Part shown: positions 7,272 through 14,114 of the stretch, piece after piece
Numbering within the stretch: the stretch's first letter is position 1
Layout: each line of letters begins with the position of its first letter
Source: HGM05232 sp044433325
Lineage (GTDB): Bacteria > Bacteroidota > Bacteroidia > Bacteroidales > Muribaculaceae
Reading direction: 5' to 3'
Assembly (NCBI GenBank): GCA_044433325.1
Contig: JAWXTT010000045.1
Location: forward strand, 1-14,793
Length of the DNA: 14,793 bases
Made by a program: the position numbers and the translations under genes
Notes under the pieces: model-generated
Database searches by the model: none
What the model saw: only the letters and a program-made list of their open reading frames with translations
What the model was told of the DNA's origin: nothing

Positions 7272-7889
7272 TTATTTTTTAGTCTGATATTGTGGCAACA
7301 GTGGAACTGGATATTTAGAGAACAATACCTGAACCGCCTCAGCAATACCACTTAAATTACGCAATTGGTCATCCCCTGCCTCCAAAATAGTTGAAACAGA
7401 CGATGAATATAATGGTAACATCTTAGTCATATCCACCATCTCCATAGTTAAAACGCCCTCTTTATAGATTCCTGTAATAACCTTAGCATTTGAATAGTAA
7501 CTATTCATATACATATATCGTGGGTACATATAATATGGATATCTACCATTATAAACACGATAACCTGGGTAGTAACCTGGAGGGATAGCTGGTTCAGTTT
7601 CAATCTTCTGATCAACAGTCAAGGCAATATTTACTAATAGATCAGAGTTTTCATCCTCGGTGTAACCACGTTCAATCATCTGTTCACGTATTGCAGCAGC
7701 AATATTATGATACCCTACCAATCCCATAATGGCAGGTATTTTCCCCTCCTTAGTAGTCACAATCCTGAATGTTTTATACTGTGACAAATTAGACTCGTTA
7801 TAAACTGAGCTATTCACCAATGTAAATGGGCTACAACTAACAACCAGCAGCATAAAGATAGCTGATAAAAAGATACAGAGTTTCTTCAT
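7272..7889 (-). CDS. DUF4136 family lipoprotein
   Basis: I start it at the ATG at 7889 (205 residues), which gives a clean lipoprotein signal MKKLCIFLSAIFMLLVVSC with the lipidated Cys at 19. An in-frame GTG at 7898 would add three residues. The mature part fits DUF4136: LSQYKTFRIV (35-44), IAAAIREQMIERGYTEDENSDLLVNIAL (63-90), and a GVLTMEMVDMTKMLPLYSS block (145-163) before a C-terminal helix ending near YPVPLLPQY. Proteins of this family are envelope lipoproteins without a known biochemical role. Residues 104-132 are unusual: 12 of 29 are tyrosine, mixed with Pro, Gly, Arg and Met. The terminator at 7962-7995 separates it from the barrel gene upstream, so it is probably transcribed on its own; no convincing promoter is visible in the 70-base gap. 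Confidence 0.85.
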   Translation of the reverse strand: MKKLCIFLSAIFMLLVVSCSPFTLVNSSVYNESNLSQYKTFRIVTTKEGKIPAIMGLVGYHNIAAAIREQMIERGYTEDENSDLLVNIALTVDQKIETEPAIPPGYYPGYRVYNGRYPYYMYPRYMYMNSYYSNAKVITGIYKEGVLTMEMVDMTKMLPLYSSSVSTILEAGDDQLRNLSGIAEAVQVLFSKYPVPLLPQYQTKK

Positions 7890-7961
7890 AAATTTCACTA
7901 TTTAAATAAGTTTGTAAATATTTTTAAAACAAACTGACGTTTAAATAGTTTCAATCTATAC

Positions 7962-7995
7962 AAAAAAACTCCTAACACCATTACAGTGCTAGGAG
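7962..7995 (-). terminator. Intrinsic terminator after the FadL-like barrel gene
   Basis: On the - strand the ten-base arm CTCCTAGCAC (7995-7986) pairs with GTGTTAGGAG (7978-7969), with one G-U wobble and a seven-base loop, followed at once by seven T (7968-7962). It begins 24 bases past the stop at 8019. A second seven-base hairpin (8005-8011 with 8019-8025) overlaps the stop codon and may help 3'-end stability. Confidence 0.9.
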
Positions 7996-8018
7996 CTATA
8001 ACTAGTTCTAATACTAAT

Positions 8019-9614
8019 TTAGAACCTTAAACCTATAGTAAGCGATACTTGATTATTAATAGTGTTAATATCAGCAGTTGGAGATGGCTCAGTATAACTA
8101 TCTGATATTACAGGAGTAAATGCATGGTATTCACTCTCTCTATTTTTATATACATAAGAGAGATCAGTATATAATGAACCGAAACTATAACCGAAACCAC
8201 AAGTGATATATTGTGTTGATTTCTCAAGAATATAAGATGGTGTAGTTGACGCTGTACTGACATATATTTGATTTTCAAAAACATCACTATTAACAGGTGA
8301 GTCTTGATAAGAATAACCTGCACGTAACGAGAACTTAGGTGTTACGCGATACTCAGCACCTATACGAAAGATATTAGAACCCTTAAAATAGCTATTCACC
8401 TCGTTAGTAACGTCATAATACTCTACACCTGACTTAGAACTCATAGTCATTGTATTATAGTTGACACGTTCATAGTCAAAACTAAGAATCATACGATTAT
8501 TCAATACAGTAGCTGCACTTGCAATAAATCTCCAAGGTGTAGTCATTCTATAATATGAACTACCTCCATATGGCTCATTAGCCTCTAAACTACCTGAAAG
8601 ACCTGTTGAATAGTCATAAGCTGAGGTCGTATATATAACATCCTTCATTGAATAAAAAGTTGGTGTATGTACAGCAAACCCTAAACGTAATTCATTAATA
8701 GGTTTTACTATCACACCTAGTTTAAAGTCATAACCTGTACCTCTAGTATATAATGAATTTTCTAAGCCCCAACTAGCAGTACCAGTAGAAATATTTCCAT
8801 TCTTATCTGACACATACGCATCACTCATTGCTTCGCCATAATATGTATATGAATTATAACTTAAATCATATATACCTAAGTTCATACCCCAATACACCTT
8901 ATCTAATACATTACCACCTAAACTAAAATTATATTCATAGATATCACCTGAAATAATAGTTTCAAACTCACTATTGGTAGATGTACCATCGCCATATAAT
9001 CCTTGATAGGTATTATTTGAACCCTCAACAGGATTTATTAGAAACGAATTATAAGCAAGGATACTAACCCATGGTGCATTAGAATTACTATAAGGATTAT
9101 TATCATAAGACAAATCTGACATAGTAGCACCTGAATTATTAGTAATACCTGCGATATAATTAGTCATAGATGTACCTATACTACCTAAACTGCCACCTGA
9201 ATGGCTACTAAATATAGTAGAATTATTAAACGAAAATCCCCAACTGATACTACGCAAAGTATTATTTATACCTAAATCAACATAACCAACATAACCAGTT
9301 GATGGTAAATAAAAATCAGTGCTATTAGTTGACATTACCTTTCTTTTATCAACCGAGGTATTAGTTTTTGAGAAATCTAAAGCTAACGAGAATGACATAT
9401 CTGAGCTTTTAAAGACACCAATACCAGCAGGATTTTGCTTAATAGTTGACATATCACCACCTACAGCACCCATAGCACCAGCCATAGAAACGAAACGAGA
9501 TGTTCCTGTTAAATCTTGTTGAGAAAATTGCAATAAATCCATTGCGCCCTGCGCCATTAGCATACTTGGCATTGCTACTAATGCTACGGCTATTATATTT
9601 TTAATCTTAATCAT
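8019..9614 (-). CDS. OmpP1/FadL/TodX-family outer membrane transport protein
   Basis: A 531-residue outer-membrane beta barrel, counted from the ATG at 9614. That start exposes a signal peptide, MIKIKNIIAVALVAMPSMLMA, cleaved before QGAMDLL; an in-frame ATG at 9638 would add eight residues ahead of the signal. The N-terminal part carries the Bacteroidota FadL-like hallmark GTSRFVSMAGAMGAVGGD and then KQNPAGIGVF. The rest is alternating aromatic and polar strands rich in Ser, Tyr and Asn, ending in SLTIGLRF with the C-terminal Phe used for barrel assembly. The family imports hydrophobic compounds in Proteobacteria; Bacteroides homologues have sometimes been labelled hemin receptors, but the substrate is unknown here. 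It follows the Ser/Tyr-rich gene by 27 bases, so the pair is probably one operon closed by the terminator at 7962-7995. Confidence 0.88.
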   Translation of the reverse strand: MIKIKNIIAVALVAMPSMLMAQGAMDLLQFSQQDLTGTSRFVSMAGAMGAVGGDMSTIKQNPAGIGVFKSSDMSFSLALDFSKTNTSVDKRKVMSTNSTDFYLPSTGYVGYVDLGINNTLRSISWGFSFNNSTIFSSHSGGSLGSIGTSMTNYIAGITNNSGATMSDLSYDNNPYSNSNAPWVSILAYNSFLINPVEGSNNTYQGLYGDGTSTNSEFETIISGDIYEYNFSLGGNVLDKVYWGMNLGIYDLSYNSYTYYGEAMSDAYVSDKNGNISTGTASWGLENSLYTRGTGYDFKLGVIVKPINELRLGFAVHTPTFYSMKDVIYTTSAYDYSTGLSGSLEANEPYGGSSYYRMTTPWRFIASAATVLNNRMILSFDYERVNYNTMTMSSKSGVEYYDVTNEVNSYFKGSNIFRIGAEYRVTPKFSLRAGYSYQDSPVNSDVFENQIYVSTASTTPSYILEKSTQYITCGFGYSFGSLYTDLSYVYKNRESEYHAFTPVISDSYTEPSPTADINTINNQVSLTIGLRF

Positions 9615-9641
9615 AATATCACTTATTAATTTATACAAATT

Positions 9642-10005
9642 TTATCTACGGCTACTACCTGAACTACTTCTACCTGAACTTGATGATGAACCACTACTAC
9701 TTCTACCAGTATTACTTGAGTTGTAACTACTTCTACTGCTAGAGCTACTACTGCTAGATGTAGCATATCCACTTCTTCCACTACTACTGCTAGAACTACT
9801 ATTTACCTTAGAAGATGTGCTTGAGCTACTACTACTTGTCGATGGAGTACGTCCACTTGATGAAGATGAACTAACTGCACTACCTGACGAAGAACGACCA
9901 CCACTTGACGAATTTGAATAACTCCCACTACTTGATGGCTTACGTCCACCTGAAGATGAACTACTTACTGAACCTGAACTTCCCGATACAGGTCTGCGTC
10001 CATTA
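9642..10005 (-). repeat. Serine-codon low-complexity tract
   Basis: Imperfect trinucleotide-rich DNA encoding the Ser/Gly/Arg tail. Serine is written with both AGT/AGC and TCA/TCT codons in short alternating runs and is interrupted by GGT-AGA-type Gly-Arg pairs, so it is not a pure microsatellite. Confidence 0.7.
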
Positions 10006-10643
10006 CCTGAATAATATGCATTATTCTTATTATTTGGCTTATAAGATGGTCTATATGCTGGTCTATACCACGAATAATTATAATACGGTCTGTAATTATA
10101 ATATGGATAATAGAAATTATTCCAATAAGAATAAGGACGATAATATGGTCCATAAAATCCAAAATAGAATCCACCACCATAGTAATATGGATTATAATAG
10201 TTATTATAACCATAATTATAATCAATAATATATGTGTTGGTTGAACCTATAATTATACTCTGAGATTCATTATACAGATCATATATATCAGGATCATCAA
10301 ACTCTAGCACAACAGTTGGATTATAATATTTCTTTATCTGATTAGTATAGGTAAAATCTTCACTACTATCAGTCATCCCATCGTAATCACTATTTTGATA
10401 TTGAGTGTAGCTTTCACCTTGTCTATTATAAGCGTCAACATCCATATCATTATAGATATATTCATCTTGCGCCTGCTGAACCTCTGGTGTAGAATAATAG
10501 TAATTATTAATTACTGTTGTATTATCTTTTTTATTACTTTCCCATGAATTAGATTTATAAATCACCGCATCATCATCATACTGAGCATAGCCAGCAAATG
10601 TAGATAGTAAAACTACCAGAATAAATAACCTCCTTAACTTCAT
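9642..10643 (-). CDS. Secreted Tyr-rich/Ser-rich low-complexity protein (vitellogenin-II-like label)
   Basis: A 333-residue exported protein, taken from the ATG at 10643 so that it starts with the signal peptide MKLRRLFILVVLLSTFAGYA, cleaved before QYDDD. A longer in-frame start at 10718 would bury that signal. Three zones follow: an acidic, Asn/Tyr-containing region (22-135); a Tyr-rich zone (142-211) with 27 Tyr in 70 residues plus Asn, Pro, Gly and Trp; and a Ser/Gly/Arg tail (213-333) with runs of up to seven Ser broken by GR or GRKP and ending SRR. There is no cysteine, no membrane segment after the signal and no recognised enzymatic domain. Ser-rich Bacteroides proteins of this type have been labelled vitellogenin II precursor, which reflects composition, not function. 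It precedes the FadL-like barrel by 27 bases. A structural, adhesive or matrix role at the cell surface is inference. Confidence 0.85.
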   Translation of the reverse strand: MKLRRLFILVVLLSTFAGYAQYDDDAVIYKSNSWESNKKDNTTVINNYYYSTPEVQQAQDEYIYNDMDVDAYNRQGESYTQYQNSDYDGMTDSSEDFTYTNQIKKYYNPTVVLEFDDPDIYDLYNESQSIIIGSTNTYIIDYNYGYNNYYNPYYYGGGFYFGFYGPYYRPYSYWNNFYYPYYNYRPYYNYSWYRPAYRPSYKPNNKNNAYYSGNGRRPVSGSSGSVSSSSSGGRKPSSSGSYSNSSSGGRSSSGSAVSSSSSSGRTPSTSSSSSSTSSKVNSSSSSSSGRSGYATSSSSSSSSRSSYNSSNTGRSSSGSSSSSGRSSSGSSRR

Positions 10644-10758
10644 AACAACTAATTTAAATTGTTTATACTCATTTCTATATATGACAATATATAATATAAA
10701 TAGTTTAATAGCTAGCACTTAAAATTGGCTACTAACCCTATTTTATAAATAATTATTA

Positions 10759-10790
10759 CAAAAGTATCTATTTATAATATAATAAGCAAT
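10759..10790 (-). promoter_or_regulatory. Candidate promoter of the Ser/Tyr-rich protein operon
   Basis: On the - strand, ATTG (10790-10787; consensus TTTG), a 20-base spacer and TACTTTTG (10766-10759), which fits TAnnTTTG exactly. The start would lie near 10752, giving an unusually long leader of about 108 bases before the ATG at 10643. No strong hairpin or riboswitch-like structure is evident in that leader. Confidence 0.4.
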
Positions 10791-10836
10791 TATACATATA
10801 TAATAATCTATAATATCGATAAATGTTACTTTATTA

Positions 10837-10867
10837 TTTTTAAATAAGCTTAAAATTCGTATCTTTG
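10837..10867 (+). promoter_or_regulatory. Candidate promoter of the lipoprotein-DUF5723 operon
   Basis: TTTT (10837-10840, consensus TTTG), a 19-base spacer and TATCTTTG (10860-10867), an exact -7 match. Transcription would start near 10874, 24 bases before the ATG at 10898. The element overlaps the TTG at 10865 that would otherwise extend the reading frame, which argues against that upstream start. Confidence 0.55.
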
Positions 10868-10897
10868 CTAAGAAATTCAACTATAAAACTTATCATT

Positions 10898-12637
10898 ATG
10901 CGAAAGAACCTTAGTAAATTATTAACTTTAACTTCAGTATTACTCTTTTCACTTGGATCTTGTGATGAAAATTATGATTTAAATAAAGAGATTAACACAG
11001 ATGTTAGCATATTACCAAATCTAACATTACCAATAGGTAACAGTGACGCAATTACACTAGACCAAATTATCGAAACTAGTGAAGATTTAACTATCAACAA
11101 CGATGGTATTTATGAAATTTCAGCCTTAGGAAATATCTCATCGGAGATAGAAGCAATAAGCACTGTAACCGTATCAGGGATGTCGCCTGATATTAATGAT
11201 GTAGTTATTGAGGTACGACCATACAGCGGTTATATACCAACAGCTACAACAGACTATAACATTGACACACAAGAAACTGATTTCTCAGTAAGTGCAATAT
11301 ACGATATTACAGAAGAGCTACCTAAGGAAGTTGAAACATTTAATTCAGCTAAACTAATGTATGGTACAGTTAACGCTGTTCCAGTTACCATACACCTGAA
11401 TATCCCAGAAATCCCACAAGGAGTGGATAAGTTAATCCTTAAAAATGTAACAGTTGAACTTCCTAAAATATTTGTAGCACAAGATGCTAATAGCGAAAAC
11501 AAAATCATATTCGACAATATTGAAGTTGACGCAACAGACATAGCCCACTCAATAGTATTCTACATAACAGATATAGTAATACCTGAAGGAGAGGAGGATA
11601 AATATATCAAAACTAATAACGACGGAACAAAATCACTAGTTATCTCTGAATCACTATCACTTAGCTCAGATGTATTAATATATATTAATCCTACACAGAT
11701 AACAACTACATCAGTAACACTTGAATTAGACAGTTCGTCACAAGATGCAACAGTTAATGACATTCAAGGATCATTCGTTACCGATGATATTATAGAAACT
11801 GAAGTTTCATTAGGTGATCTACCAGACTTTATCACAGATGATAGCAATAGCATTACACCAAGTGATATCAGTATATATCTTAACTTCAATAATCCAATGA
11901 ATGTGACCATTAATACAGATATATCCATCACAGCAATTGATAACTCAAACAACCCAATATCATCACCTGTGGTAATTCCTATAACATTAGAGCCTTATGA
12001 AAATGATATTCTAATTAGTAACACAACTAAAAACGAACCAGGATACACAAATATAATAAATGAGCAGTTAACCAATCTGTTTAACAAGATACCTAGCAAA
12101 TTCATTATTAGCTCTAGTGACTTAAAAGCCACAACAGCTAATGAATCACAATCAATACAACTAGGAGAGTCATATCATATAGAGGGTGATTTCATGGCAA
12201 AACTACCATTCATATTTGAGAATATCCAACTTTTTTATTCAGACAGAATAAATAACCTTCAAGAGGATTTAGCAGATTATACAGATATAGTTGACAAATT
12301 AATTGCATCAGCTAAAGTCACCAATACTATCCCCGCCGAACTAGAATTAACAGCTAAATGTTATGATTATGCAAATAACGAGCTTCCAGGATTAACAATA
12401 GACCTAGCACAGTTCATTGTTTCAGCAGCTCAAAGCAATGGAGTAGCTACAACCTCAGATATCAAATTCACAATATCACAAGTAGCAGGTTCAGATGATT
12501 TAGAGAGATTAGAAACTATTGAATATACAGTTAATGCAGCCTCAATCGAGAATGGTGTTGAGCTTAAACCAACGCAATATATCCAATTCTCAGAGATAAC
12601 AATAGCAGTACCTAACGGCTTAACCCTAGAATTATAA
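10898..12637 (+). CDS. Large envelope lipoprotein of unknown function
   Basis: Starting at the ATG at 10898 gives 579 residues with a lipoprotein signal MRKNLSKLLTLTSVLLFSLGSC, lipidated Cys at 22 (lipobox LGSC). Acidic residues directly after the Cys (CDEN) loosely resemble surface-export signals of Bacteroidota lipoproteins. The mature part is predicted mostly beta: strings of alternating Ile/Val/Thr strands, many Asp/Asn/Ser turns, no Cys after the lipobox and no recognised catalytic motif. The segment after the Cys (NYDLNKEINTDVSILPNLTLPIGN) recalls a family of Bacteroides lipoproteins that begin CDDNYDL and sit beside DUF5723 barrels; this is from memory. It is followed after 21 bases by such a barrel gene, so the two are likely cotranscribed and may act together at the outer membrane. 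Function unknown. Confidence 0.82.
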   Translation: MRKNLSKLLTLTSVLLFSLGSCDENYDLNKEINTDVSILPNLTLPIGNSDAITLDQIIETSEDLTINNDGIYEISALGNISSEIEAISTVTVSGMSPDINDVVIEVRPYSGYIPTATTDYNIDTQETDFSVSAIYDITEELPKEVETFNSAKLMYGTVNAVPVTIHLNIPEIPQGVDKLILKNVTVELPKIFVAQDANSENKIIFDNIEVDATDIAHSIVFYITDIVIPEGEEDKYIKTNNDGTKSLVISESLSLSSDVLIYINPTQITTTSVTLELDSSSQDATVNDIQGSFVTDDIIETEVSLGDLPDFITDDSNSITPSDISIYLNFNNPMNVTINTDISITAIDNSNNPISSPVVIPITLEPYENDILISNTTKNEPGYTNIINEQLTNLFNKIPSKFIISSSDLKATTANESQSIQLGESYHIEGDFMAKLPFIFENIQLFYSDRINNLQEDLADYTDIVDKLIASAKVTNTIPAELELTAKCYDYANNELPGLTIDLAQFIVSAAQSNGVATTSDIKFTISQVAGSDDLERLETIEYTVNAASIENGVELKPTQYIQFSEITIAVPNGLTLEL

Positions 12638-12658
12638 TCAACTTAAAATACACAGATT

Positions 12659-14032
12659 ATGAAAAAGATATTAAATATAAAAACAACAATAGTAGTATCT
12701 CTGATACTACTATTAGGATTAAGTGTACAGGCACAAACCTTGAATGGTTTATACTTCCTTGAGGGAAACAACAATCGCAATAACCTAAATCCAGCATTCA
12801 CATCTGAGAGCAACTATGTATCATTTCCAGCACTTGGTAATGTATATATAGGAGTAAGTACTAATGTAGGTATGGGAGCATTCTTAATCCCATCAGGTAA
12901 TGAATTAGTAACCTTCTTACATGAGAGTGTCTCAGTAGAGCAAGCACTTAGTAACTTAAAGGATAATAATATGATTGAATCCAACATAGGATTAAATATT
13001 ATAAACGTTGGATTCAACTCATGGGGAGGCTCAAACAGCATAGCACTTAACGTAAAGAGCATCACAGGCACTACTCTACCTAAAGAACTATTCACATTCC
13101 TTAAAACAGGACAGAACAGTAGTGGCGTAGCAAACTACATAATACCTGAAACAAGTATTTTTACTAATAACTATGCAGAACTAGCTATAGGGCACGCACG
13201 TAACATTAATGATAAACTAAGTGTCGGAGCAAAAGTAAAGGCACTATTTGGACTAGCATCTATCGAAGCACAAATCCAAGATATGGAGATAAACATGACA
13301 TCTAATCAATGGATAATCAAACAGAATGCACAAATTACAGCATCTAAAGGATTCTATTACACCACTGATGAAAATGGTAACATTGATGGATTTGACATTG
13401 ATGGATTCGGTCTAGGTGGATTCGGTCTAGGATTAGACTTAGGAGCAGTATATAAAATAAATGATGCTGTAACTGTATCATTAGCAGTTACAGATTTAGG
13501 ATTTATCTCATGGAGCGATAACAACACAGCTTACAACTCAAGCGACGAATTCACATATGATGGTTTTGACAATCTTGGAGCTGAAGATAGTGAAAATGGA
13601 GAAAGCACCTTTGATGACGACCTAGACAACACACTTGATGCATTAGAATCACTAGTACAGTTTCAAGAGGGTGAAATTACCAATAAAACCAACTCACTAT
13701 ATACCACAATTCGTGCAGCAGGTGAATATGCCATTCTAAATAACAAAATCTCATTCGGTTTATTAGGTTCAATGAGATTAGGTGCTGCTACTACTATTAC
13801 CGAAGGGATGATAATAGCTAATTTCCGTCCTGCTAAGTGGTTTAATGCATCAATTAATGGTTCTGTTTCTAATATAACTAGTTCAATGGGAGCGGTAATC
13901 AATCTACATTCAAACCATGGAGCTAACTTCTTCGTAGGTATGGACTATATTCTAGCAACCTACTCACCACAATTAATTCCAATAGACAGCGCAAAAGCAA
14001 ACATAAATTTCGGTCTAAGTTTCAACTTCTAA
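12659..14032 (+). CDS. DUF5723-like outer membrane beta-barrel protein
   Basis: A 457-residue exported protein. The signal peptide is about 1-25 (hydrophobic core VVSLILLLGL, cleavage after VQA). The mature start, QTLNGLYFLEGNNNRNNLNPAF (26-47), is the typical DUF5723 opening with the N-R-NNLNPAF motif. Repeated barrel strands follow, and the C-terminus is FGLSFNF, ending in Phe. A glycine-rich turn with three five-residue units (GFDID, GFGLG, GFGLG; 244-258) and a highly acidic loop (about 300-325, GAEDSENGE then DDDLD) stand out and are probably loops or turns. The gene follows the lipoprotein gene by 21 bases and ends 24 bases before a terminator. The family is related in style to PorV/FadL-like barrels; no substrate is known. 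Confidence 0.85.
   Translation: MKKILNIKTTIVVSLILLLGLSVQAQTLNGLYFLEGNNNRNNLNPAFTSESNYVSFPALGNVYIGVSTNVGMGAFLIPSGNELVTFLHESVSVEQALSNLKDNNMIESNIGLNIINVGFNSWGGSNSIALNVKSITGTTLPKELFTFLKTGQNSSGVANYIIPETSIFTNNYAELAIGHARNINDKLSVGAKVKALFGLASIEAQIQDMEINMTSNQWIIKQNAQITASKGFYYTTDENGNIDGFDIDGFGLGGFGLGLDLGAVYKINDAVTVSLAVTDLGFISWSDNNTAYNSSDEFTYDGFDNLGAEDSENGESTFDDDLDNTLDALESLVQFQEGEITNKTNSLYTTIRAAGEYAILNNKISFGLLGSMRLGAATTITEGMIIANFRPAKWFNASINGSVSNITSSMGAVINLHSNHGANFFVGMDYILATYSPQLIPIDSAKANINFGLSFNF
13388..13432 (+). repeat. Three 15-base tandem units in the DUF5723 gene
   Basis: Units start at 13388, 13403 and 13418. The last two, GGATTCGGTCTAGGT and GGATTCGGTCTAGGA, differ at one base; the first is diverged (GGATTTGACATTGAT). 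They encode GFDID-GFGLG-GFGLG in frame, so copy-number change would only lengthen a Gly-rich turn. Confidence 0.7.
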
Positions 14033-14055
14033 CCCAAACCACCGACATACAACCT

Positions 14056-14091
14056 AAAAGGGGATTTACCATGATTTGGCAAATCCCCTTT
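14056..14091. terminator. Bidirectional intrinsic terminator
   Basis: AAAGGGGATTT (14057-14067) is perfectly inverted as AAATCCCCTTT (14081-14091), with further partial pairing inside (ACC/GGC). T-rich sequence follows on + and TTTTA on -. It lies between the convergent DUF5723 gene and the DUF1015 gene and can serve both. Confidence 0.87.
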
Positions 14092-14114
14092 CTATTCTAT
14101 ACTTTTCTACTATA

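Noticed and set aside
9615..9638. Eight-residue extension of the FadL-like protein
   Set aside because: The ATG at 9614 already begins a standard signal peptide; the extra residues add nothing recognisable.
9965..10225. 86-codon open frame on - rich in Ile
   Set aside because: Out-of-frame shadow inside the same low-complexity gene, with a composition explained by the TAT/AAT-type codons of the real frame.
9905..10228. 107-codon open frame on + rich in Asn, Tyr and His
   Set aside because: It is antisense to the Tyr-rich zone of the secreted protein and is open only because of that repetitive codon composition; it has no promoter or signal of its own.
10644..10718. 25-residue N-terminal extension of the Ser/Tyr-rich protein
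   Set aside because: It would place a hydrophobic stretch ahead of a complete signal peptide that begins at the internal ATG at 10643.
10865..10897. TTG-initiated extension of the large lipoprotein
   Set aside because: The TTG lies inside the TATCTTTG promoter element, and the ATG at 10898 gives a normal lipoprotein signal.
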